From Paenibacillus xylanexedens (GTDB lineage: Bacteria > Bacillota > Bacilli > Paenibacillales > Paenibacillaceae), in assembly GCF_007680605.1 (NCBI RefSeq), contig NZ_VEIO01000006.1, positions 167,790-231,789 on the forward strand: a stretch of DNA of 64,000 nt. Direction: 5' to 3'. This document shows positions 57,771 through 64,000 of this stretch, one piece after another. The notes below the pieces were generated by a model that saw only the letters and a program-made list of their open reading frames with translations, was not told the DNA's origin and did no database searches. Position 1 is the first letter of the stretch; every line of letters begins with the position of its first letter. Both the position numbers and the translations under genes were made by a program.

Positions 57771-59228
57771 GTGAGTTTATTTGAACAATCGTTGCCTGAG
57801 TTACATAACAAGCTGCACGCCAAAGAACTATCGGTCAGTGATCTGGTCGATCAGGCGTATCAGAATATCGGCGCACATGACGACAAAGTGAAGGCTTATT
57901 TGACACTGGACGAGGAGAACGCACGCGCACGCGCTCGTCAGCTGGATGACCGACTTGTCAGCGGTGATGAGAAAGGTTTGCTGTTTGGCTTACCAGTAGG
58001 TATCAAAGATAACATCGTGACAAACGGACTGCGTACGACTTGCGGAAGTCAGTTCCTTCGCAATTTCGACCCGGTGTATGATGCAACGGTTGTCGAGAAG
58101 CTTAAAGCAGCAGATACCGTAACCTTGGGGAAACTGAATATGGACGAATTCGCCATGGGCGGTTCCAACGAGAATTCCAGCTTCTCACCCGTGCATAATC
58201 CATGGGCACTTGATCGTGTTCCGGGTGGTTCCTCAGGTGGTTCTGCTGCAGCGGTTGCTGCGGGAGAAGCATATTTCACACTTGGATCAGACACGGGCGG
58301 TTCTATTCGTCAGCCGGCTTCCTATTGCGGAATTGTCGGTTTAAAGCCTACTTATGGACTGGTTTCCCGTTTTGGCTTGGTGGCCTTTGCGTCATCCCTC
58401 GACCAAATCGGACCTCTGACCAAAAATGTAGAAGATTCTGCTTATGTGTTGCAAGCCATTGCGGGTTATGATGCTAAAGATTCGACATCTGCCAAGGTAG
58501 ATATTCCGGATTACTTGAGCGGACTGACAGGGGATGTCAAAGGATTGCGCATTGCCGTACCGAAGGAATACATCGGTGAAGGTGTAGACCCGCAAGTAAA
58601 AGAGAAAGTTCTTGCTGCACTTCAAGTGCTGGAAGGTCTTGGAGCGACATGGGAAGAAGTGTCGCTGCCGCATACCGAATATGCAGTAGCTACTTATTAC
58701 CTGCTTGCTTCTTCTGAAGCTTCTTCCAACTTGGCTCGTTTTGACGGTGTGCGTTACGGTGTACGTGCGGACAATCCGGAGAATTTGCTGGATCTGTACC
58801 ACCAGTCCAGAAGTCAGGGCTTTGGTCCGGAAGTAAAACGGCGTATTATGCTTGGAACCTATGCACTCAGTTCCGGATACTATGATGCGTATTATTTGAA
58901 AGCTCAGAAAGTACGTACATTGATCAAACAGGACTTCGATGATGTTTTTGCCAAGTATGACGTGATTATTGGACCTACTGCACCTACAACGGCATTTAAG
59001 ATGGGTTCTCAGGTAGATAATCCGCTTACGATGTATCTGAATGACATTCTGACGATTCCAGTCAGCTTGGCGGGTGTTCCTGCGGTTAGCATTCCTTGCG
59101 GATTCGCAGACGGTCTGCCTGTTGGTTTGCAGATTATCGGTAAAGCTTTTGATGAAACAACCGTACTGCGCGTAGCGCATGCGTATGAACAAAATACAGC
59201 ATTCCACAAGCAGCGTCCGCAGCTGTAG
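57771..59228 (+). CDS. gatA: Glutamyl/aspartyl-tRNA amidotransferase subunit A (amidase)
   Basis: A 485-residue amidase-signature enzyme that releases ammonia from glutamine for the transamidation of Glu-tRNA(Gln) and Asp-tRNA(Asn). The Ser-Ser-Lys triad is visible: Lys in LPVGIKDNIVTNG (about residue 78), Ser in VPGGSSGGSAAAVAAG (about 153) and Ser in SDTGGSIRQPAS (about 177). GTG 57771 follows AAGGAGGAC. It acts with GatC before it and GatB after it, 26 bases away. Confidence 0.96.
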   Translation: MSLFEQSLPELHNKLHAKELSVSDLVDQAYQNIGAHDDKVKAYLTLDEENARARARQLDDRLVSGDEKGLLFGLPVGIKDNIVTNGLRTTCGSQFLRNFDPVYDATVVEKLKAADTVTLGKLNMDEFAMGGSNENSSFSPVHNPWALDRVPGGSSGGSAAAVAAGEAYFTLGSDTGGSIRQPASYCGIVGLKPTYGLVSRFGLVAFASSLDQIGPLTKNVEDSAYVLQAIAGYDAKDSTSAKVDIPDYLSGLTGDVKGLRIAVPKEYIGEGVDPQVKEKVLAALQVLEGLGATWEEVSLPHTEYAVATYYLLASSEASSNLARFDGVRYGVRADNPENLLDLYHQSRSQGFGPEVKRRIMLGTYALSSGYYDAYYLKAQKVRTLIKQDFDDVFAKYDVIIGPTAPTTAFKMGSQVDNPLTMYLNDILTIPVSLAGVPAVSIPCGFADGLPVGLQIIGKAFDETTVLRVAHAYEQNTAFHKQRPQL

Positions 59229-59254
59229 ACTGCCCGGAACGGAGGTAAAACGAA

Positions 59255-60694
59255 ATGTCCGCATCTAAATATGAAACGGTCGTTGGACTCGAAGTCCACG
59301 TGGAGTTACATACCAACTCCAAAATTTTCTGTGGCTGCTCCACTGCTTTTGGAGCTCCGCCTAATACACACACCTGTCCGGTCTGTCTCGGACATCCGGG
59401 CGTATTGCCTGTGTTGAACCGTCAGGCTGTTGACTATGCGATGAAAGCCGCAATGGCTCTCAACTGCACAATCGCCGATGTGAGCAAGTTTGACCGTAAA
59501 AACTACTTCTACCCGGATTCACCCAAAGCGTATCAGATTTCACAATTTGATCAGCCGATTGGTGAGAATGGCTGGATTGATATCGAAGTTAACGGCGAAA
59601 CGAAACGAATTGGTATCACACGTTTGCATCTGGAAGAGGATGCAGGAAAGCTTACACACGTAGATGGCGGTTATGCCTCCCTTGTAGACTTCAACCGTGT
59701 CGGGACTCCTCTGGTAGAGATTGTATCCGAACCCGAGATTTCTTCTCCGGAAGAAGCGCGTGCGTATTTGGAAAAACTTCGTGCGATCATGCAGTACTGT
59801 GACGTTTCTGATGTGAAGATGGAAGAGGGATCTCTTCGTTGCGATGCCAACATCAGCTTGCGTCCACATGGTCAGGAGAAGCTGGGCACCCGGGCGGAGC
59901 TCAAAAACATGAACTCCTTCCGTGGGGTGCAGCGTGGTCTGGAATATGAACAATATCGTCAGGCTGAAATTCTCGATGATGGTGGCGAAGTCGTTCAAGA
60001 GACACGCCGCTGGGATGAGGCACAGGGTAAAACCTTGTCGATGCGTGGCAAAGAGCAAGCGCATGACTATCGTTATTTCCCGGACCCGGATCTGGTAAAA
60101 CTGCATATTGATGCCGAATGGAAGGAACGCATCAGAGCTTCAATTCCTGAACTGCCGGATCAGCGTAAAGCCCGGTACACTGCGGATTACGGTCTGCCTA
60201 GTTATGATGCCGAGGTGATCACCTCTTCCAAAGCGATTGCAGACCTGTTTGAAGACAGTCTGAAATATACCCAGGATGCCAAATCCGTTTCCAACTGGAT
60301 TATGGGTGACCTGCTTGGTTACCTTAACACCAATAACCTTGAAGTAACGCAAGTTCCGCTGACGGGGCAAGGACTCGGTGAGATGATCGGGTTGCTGGAG
60401 AAAGGCACCATCAACAGCAAAATTGCTAAAACGGTATTTAAGGAAATGCTGGAGAGCGGTAAGCTTCCACAGCAGATCGTTGAAGAGAAGGGGCTTGTAC
60501 AAATCAGTGACGAAGGAGCGATCCTTGCCATTGTAGAGCAGGTCGTTGCGAACAATCCGCAATCTGTCGAGGATTACAAGGCTGGTAAACAGAAGGCTAT
60601 CGGTTTCCTCGTAGGTCAGGTTATGAAAGAAAGTAAAGGCAAGGCGAATCCAGCCCTTGCCAACCAACTGCTCGCAGATGTATTGAACCGCTAA
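59255..60694 (+). CDS. gatB: Glutamyl/aspartyl-tRNA amidotransferase subunit B
   Basis: A 479-residue subunit that activates the misacylated tRNA with ATP and accepts ammonia from GatA. Landmarks: VVGLEVHVELHTNSKIFC, zinc-type cysteines CGC and CPVCLGHPG, KNYFYPDSPKAYQISQFDQP, EEDAGKLTH, and the C-terminal YqeY-like tail domain (about 340-478) ending KGKANPALANQLLADVL. GGAGG lies before ATG 59255. It ends the operon; terminator at 60717. Confidence 0.96.
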   Translation: MSASKYETVVGLEVHVELHTNSKIFCGCSTAFGAPPNTHTCPVCLGHPGVLPVLNRQAVDYAMKAAMALNCTIADVSKFDRKNYFYPDSPKAYQISQFDQPIGENGWIDIEVNGETKRIGITRLHLEEDAGKLTHVDGGYASLVDFNRVGTPLVEIVSEPEISSPEEARAYLEKLRAIMQYCDVSDVKMEEGSLRCDANISLRPHGQEKLGTRAELKNMNSFRGVQRGLEYEQYRQAEILDDGGEVVQETRRWDEAQGKTLSMRGKEQAHDYRYFPDPDLVKLHIDAEWKERIRASIPELPDQRKARYTADYGLPSYDAEVITSSKAIADLFEDSLKYTQDAKSVSNWIMGDLLGYLNTNNLEVTQVPLTGQGLGEMIGLLEKGTINSKIAKTVFKEMLESGKLPQQIVEEKGLVQISDEGAILAIVEQVVANNPQSVEDYKAGKQKAIGFLVGQVMKESKGKANPALANQLLADVLNR

Positions 60695-60716
60695 TCCTTC
60701 CGGTGAGGTTGGACCG

Positions 60717-60749
60717 AAAGAGGCTCGTCCCTGTGACAGCCTCTTTTTT
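60717..60749 (+). terminator. Terminator after gatB
   Basis: AAAGAGGCT and AGCCTCTTT form the stem and run into TTTTTT. Confidence 0.9.
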
Positions 60750-60826
60750 GCTACTAACAATTCTGACGCACCGTGTTATTTCGGTTTAACGGTTTATGAG
60801 TTCTGATACGGAGGAGCTGCTTAACG

Positions 60827-61294
60827 ATGAGGATTCAATCATTATCACTGCGTGATGAAGATATGTTGGCCCAATTGTGGAGGCTGCAACATATGGCTTA
60901 CCGGTTGGAAGCAAAGATTATTGGATTTCAAGACATTCCGCCTTTGCTGGATACGATGGAAACACTACAGAATTGCGGGGAAACCTTTTACGGATGTGTC
61001 GATGAGCAGGATGGAGAGCTGCTCGGTGCAGTGGCTGTGATGGAGGAAGAACGGGACACACTAACGATCACACGTATGATGGTACATCCGAACCACTTTC
61101 GCAAAGGAATTGCCGCTACATTAATGAAGCATGTCTTCGAAATATATCCCGATCTGCCACGCTACATCGTATGTACAGGAACGCTGAATACAGCGGCGGT
61201 GAATCTATATATGAAGTTTGGATTTAAACCTGTCGATGCGGCAGAGATCGCTCCTGGAGTGGAATTAACGACATTTCATAAGAATAAGCTTTAA
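60827..61294 (+). CDS. GNAT-family N-acetyltransferase
   Basis: A 155-residue acetyltransferase. The GNAT core is seen in DTLTITRMMVHPNHFRKGIA, with the acetyl-CoA pyrophosphate loop near HFRKGIAATLMKHV (about residues 92-105), and TLNTAAVNLYMKFGFKPVD as motif B. Acceptor unknown. GGAGGAG precedes ATG 60827. It is followed by the MgtC-like gene after 33 bases, and the two may be cotranscribed. Confidence 0.87.
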   Translation: MRIQSLSLRDEDMLAQLWRLQHMAYRLEAKIIGFQDIPPLLDTMETLQNCGETFYGCVDEQDGELLGAVAVMEEERDTLTITRMMVHPNHFRKGIAATLMKHVFEIYPDLPRYIVCTGTLNTAAVNLYMKFGFKPVDAAEIAPGVELTTFHKNKL

Positions 61295-61327
61295 GCATGT
61301 GAACAACTTAGAGGGGGAACTGGAACG

Positions 61328-62038
61328 TTGAGCAATCCTTGGTTTATTGATGAATGGCATATTTTGCTTCGTTTATTGCTGGCTATGCTGCTTGGTGGAC
61401 TTGTCGGTCTGGAACGTGAGCGTTCCAATCATGCTGCCGGACTAAGAACCCATATTTTGGTATGTCTTGGATCAGCGCTGATTATGATGCTGTCTATCTA
61501 TGGTTTTAAGGATTTTGCGCATGAATTAAACGTGCGGATTGATCCTGCGCGTCTGGCTACAGCAGTAATTACCGGTGTCGGTTTCTTAGGCGCAGGTACA
61601 ATTCTTTTCACGGGTAAGTCCATAACGGGACTCACAACCGCTGCGTCGATCTGGGTGGTTGCCGCGATAGGTCTTGCCGCAGGAGCTGGATTCTTTTTTG
61701 CCTCCATCGTTTCCACCGTGCTGGTACTCTTGAATCTTTGGGTTTTTAACAAATTAGAGCTGAGGTATTTGCGCGGTAATAAGCTGCATGTCATTACCCT
61801 TCATACCTTGTCCGAACCAGGGACGTTAGAGAAGGTCTCGTCTTTTATGGAACAGGAGAAGATCAGAGTTCGTAAAATTACCGTGAATGAACCAGATTTG
61901 GCTTTTGCAGAAGTCGTATCCGTTGAGCGGAAAATAGAAATTGTACTGCATGTGCAAGTGCCGCATGACTTTAAGACAATACAGATTGTCTCCAAGTTAA
62001 GACAGTGGGAACACATGACCAAAGTGTCGATTGAATAA
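61328..62038 (+). CDS. MgtC/SapB-family membrane protein
   Basis: A 236-residue protein with about five transmembrane helices in the first 150 residues and a cytoplasmic C-terminal domain. Family landmarks are LLLAMLLGGLVGLERERSNH, AAGLRTHILVCLGSALIMML, GVGFLGAGTILFTGKSITGL and AASIWVVAAIGLAAGAGFFF. MgtC-type proteins affect magnesium-related physiology and the F-type ATPase in some bacteria, but few substrates are proven. The C-terminal ACT-like part (about 155-236) is a common extension. TTG 61328 with AGAGGGGG upstream. Confidence 0.9.
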   Translation: MSNPWFIDEWHILLRLLLAMLLGGLVGLERERSNHAAGLRTHILVCLGSALIMMLSIYGFKDFAHELNVRIDPARLATAVITGVGFLGAGTILFTGKSITGLTTAASIWVVAAIGLAAGAGFFFASIVSTVLVLLNLWVFNKLELRYLRGNKLHVITLHTLSEPGTLEKVSSFMEQEKIRVRKITVNEPDLAFAEVVSVERKIEIVLHVQVPHDFKTIQIVSKLRQWEHMTKVSIE

Positions 62039-62048
62039 AGGAATTCTT

Positions 62049-62083
62049 AACCCTCTGAGCGCAAGCATGGCAGAGGGTTTTTC
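62049..62083 (+). terminator. Terminator after MgtC-like gene
   Basis: AACCCTCTG and CAGAGGGTT pair around a 13-base loop, then TTTCTT. Confidence 0.82.
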
Positions 62084-62188
62084 TTAATATCCATTTTTAT
62101 TCCAGTTACTCTTCGGGCGCTTTAGGGTACTATCTAACCAAATGCATGATGAGGGGTAACGGTCATTTTTCAGAGAAAGGAGCATGTT

Positions 62189-62791
62189 ATGAAGAAGGAG
62201 AAGGGCTATACAGATCGCGCAAGAACAGGAAAGACTAGGAAACCCAAGAAGGTACGGAATAAAACACATAAGTTTATTGCGGGGCTTTTAAGTGCCATTG
62301 TTCCGGGCCTGGGACATATTTATTTACGTCTGTACATGCGAGGATTGACTTTTATTTTGCTTGTTTTGCTTGATTTGTCCGCTCTGTTGTACTTCTCGTC
62401 CATCGGCATACAGATCAATGTGCCTTTACTGATCTTGCTGGCTCTTTGTATTCCGGTGATTTACTTCTACAACGTATATGATGTGCTACAATCGGCTGAT
62501 TGGATTATGTTGCGCAGACGCCGGGCTGTAACGCAAGGTAATTTGGACAAGCCGCAATCTGGCGAACGTTCTGAACGGGAGAGCATGATGGTGTGGGAAC
62601 GTGGCATTTCGTTTGGCCTTCTGTTAATTGTGGGAGGTTCGCTGATGGTGCTGTTCTTCCGTAAACCACGTTGGTTTCAAGAGCTGATTGCCATGTATGG
62701 CGGATATTCTTTTGCTATTCTGTTGATCGCAGGCGGCTTATTGCTATTCGGTCGGGAATTTTGGGTTATGCTGCGTAAGAAGAAAATATAG
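62189..62791 (+). CDS. Multi-pass membrane protein of unknown function
   Basis: A 200-residue protein. The first 25 residues are strongly basic (TDRARTGKTRKPKKVRNK). Hydrophobic segments follow: FIAGLLSAIVPGLGHIYL, GLTFILLVLLDLSALLYFSS, VPLLILLALCIPVIYFYNVY, then a basic loop and two more helices in the last 60 residues. The PGLGHIYL part recalls the TM2-like or DUF5683-type motif PGLGQ(I/F)Y found in small membrane proteins of Bacillota. AGAAAGGAG precedes ATG 62189. It is followed after 31 bases by the LiaF/DUF4097-like gene, likely the same operon and a common envelope role. Confidence 0.72.
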   Translation: MKKEKGYTDRARTGKTRKPKKVRNKTHKFIAGLLSAIVPGLGHIYLRLYMRGLTFILLVLLDLSALLYFSSIGIQINVPLLILLALCIPVIYFYNVYDVLQSADWIMLRRRRAVTQGNLDKPQSGERSERESMMVWERGISFGLLLIVGGSLMVLFFRKPRWFQELIAMYGGYSFAILLIAGGLLLFGREFWVMLRKKKI

Positions 62792-62822
62792 GGAACGGAT
62801 ATGGACGGAAGGAGGGAAAAGA

Positions 62823-64000
62823 ATGAACCGCAAAATTCGGGTAGGACGTTTTACGGCTGCTGCTCTAATAGCTAGTGTTGGTGTACTGCTCATTATGGAT
62901 AAACAGTGGGGAACAGACTACCTCTACGAATTCGTGGATTGGTGGCCGTTTTTGCTTGTGGCTCTGGGTGTGGAATGGATTGTATTGTTCCTGTGGACAC
63001 GCATGAGAAGTAAACGGGATTTCGATCGTTTGTCCCCGCCCGATGAGCGCCCAAAAGCACGTTTTAGACCGGATGCCAAAGGCATTCTGGCCTCTTTGAT
63101 TCTAACCGCTTCTGTATTTATTGTGACAGAACAGGATCACTACATGCATCTGTGGAACCGCGTCAGTCTTAATCTGGGAGCTGCCTCAATGGACTACAGT
63201 CAGGCTGCCGGTTATAAGGAAGATAAGGTCACGATCGGGGTTCCTGTCCGTATGGATACTTCGGATATCGTGGTCGAAGGCGTGAACGGAGATATAACAA
63301 TCCAGCGGGGAGATACGGATGAGATTAAAGTGAATACCGTTGTCTGGGTCGACCAAGCATCTGAAGTCCAGGCCAAGGCAGTAGCCGCGGCTTCTTTTGT
63401 AGAAGCGGAAGGGGATAAGGTCATTCATATTAAAGCGACAGGTAAAGCGTATGGTGAAAATGAAAAAACGCAACCACGCATGAACATGATGATCACCATT
63501 CCAGACGATCGCCGTTTCAATCTGGATATCCGCACATCGAATGGTGCCATTTTGTTAAACCGTCCTGAAGCTATCAAGACCATTCTTGCCGAGACAGGCA
63601 ATGGACGGATTCGGATTACGAATGCGGTTGGCGATATCACGGGGAAAACGCTAAACGGGGACGTAATCGTAGCGAATGCTATAGGGAACGTGGACATGGA
63701 TAGCAACCGTGGCGATATGAAAGCACGCGGTGTTTCGGGAGATGTAGATTTAACCACGCAAGTGGGAAATGTCAGCATTACAGACTCCTTCGGCGAGTTT
63801 TCAGCTGAAACCAGGAATGGCAATATTACACTGGATGGTGCTAATCTGGGCGTGAAAGCTCAGTCTCTGAATGGCAGTATTAACATTGTTTCCGCTAAAG
63901 TCGGTGGAGATTGGGATGTATATAGTGCAGTGGGAGCCATTAACGTTGTGATCCCTGAACGTGGTGATTATAGTCTGTCGGGCTCCAGCAGTTACGGGGA
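62823..64000 (+). CDS. LiaF-like membrane protein with DUF4097 adhesin-like repeat domain (partial)
   Basis: An open frame of at least 392 residues that runs off the window. The N-terminal 100 residues hold three hydrophobic helices (FTAAALIASVGVLLIMD, FVDWWPFLLVALGVEWIVLF and GILASLILTASVFIVTE), of the type seen in LiaF/DUF5668 proteins, where WWPLLLI is common. The rest is a right-handed beta-helix-like repeat domain: DIVVEGVNGDITIQRGDTDE, LDIRTSNGAILLNR, TGNGRIRITNAVGDITGKTL, NGDVIVANAIGNVDMDS, RNGNITLDG. That is the DUF4097 adhesin-like pattern, probably outside the membrane or facing it. AAGGAGGG precedes ATG 62823. A cell-envelope stress role is inferred from similarity to LiaF. Confidence 0.82.
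   Translation, partial: MNRKIRVGRFTAAALIASVGVLLIMDKQWGTDYLYEFVDWWPFLLVALGVEWIVLFLWTRMRSKRDFDRLSPPDERPKARFRPDAKGILASLILTASVFIVTEQDHYMHLWNRVSLNLGAASMDYSQAAGYKEDKVTIGVPVRMDTSDIVVEGVNGDITIQRGDTDEIKVNTVVWVDQASEVQAKAVAAASFVEAEGDKVIHIKATGKAYGENEKTQPRMNMMITIPDDRRFNLDIRTSNGAILLNRPEAIKTILAETGNGRIRITNAVGDITGKTLNGDVIVANAIGNVDMDSNRGDMKARGVSGDVDLTTQVGNVSITDSFGEFSAETRNGNITLDGANLGVKAQSLNGSINIVSAKVGGDWDVYSAVGAINVVIPERGDYSLSGSSSYG

Overview
The window reads as ordinary chromosome of a Gram-positive, endospore-forming member of the Bacillota, most likely Paenibacillus or a close relative. This rests on purine-rich ribosome binding sites with frequent GTG/TTG starts, a sporulation-type YyaC protein, a lysine riboswitch ahead of a LysP-type permease, an S-layer-homology protein, a SigB operon, a SigY-type ECF cluster and a gatCAB operon. 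The genus is an inference from gene content. I see no prophage, CRISPR array, tRNA or rRNA. The only mobile DNA is a short decayed IS3-type transposase remnant.

Layout. 0.2-7.8 kb: xylulokinase, two adjacent glycosyltransferases with unusual Lys/Glu/Gln-rich N-termini, a repeat-rich gap with the IS remnant, a KDPG-type aldolase and an alpha/beta hydrolase. 7.9-15.2 kb: an exported YcdB/SLH protein, an exported transglutaminase-like protein, lysP under a lysine riboswitch (minus strand) and a CvfC-like HEAT-repeat protein. 15.4-24 kb: a small unknown protein, a divergent response regulator and a large PAS histidine kinase, then a cytochrome bd oxidase operon (cydAB) bracketed by two small membrane proteins, and a metallo-beta-lactamase-fold hydrolase. 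24.2-28 kb: an ABC-F protein, a CDF cation transporter and an exported SH3-like protein.

28.3-42.3 kb is the most interesting part. A general-stress region centres on sigB (39.0 kb), with rsbV and rsbW directly before it. Upstream lie a fused receiver/PP2C phosphatase, a 1240-residue hybrid kinase with three receivers, a CheR-type methyltransferase and a second receiver-kinase-receiver protein. Three of these correspond in type to RsbY, RsbK and RsbM of the Bacillus cereus group. Small stress-type genes (DUF1328, YtxG-like, YflT-like, YtxH-like, GlsB/YeaQ-like) flank the module. Several of them, and rsbV itself, have a shared upstream motif GTTTC(A/G)-N14-G(G/T)(G/T)T(A/T)(A/T), which I read as a SigB promoter. 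The inferred circuit is: sensor kinases signal to the phosphatase, the phosphatase dephosphorylates RsbV, RsbV frees SigB from RsbW, and SigB turns on its own operon and the neighbouring envelope and stress genes.

43-55 kb: asparaginase, pirin, DUF1128, YyaC, hydrolase and methyltransferase genes, an O-antigen-ligase-like membrane protein with a strikingly GC-rich core, a DedA protein, a thioredoxin-fold protein and a glyoxalase-II-like hydrolase. 55-57 kb: an ECF sigma factor of SigY type with two small membrane proteins and a candidate autoregulatory promoter. 57.3-64 kb: gatCAB, a GNAT acetyltransferase, an MgtC-type protein and two envelope proteins, the last cut off by the window end.
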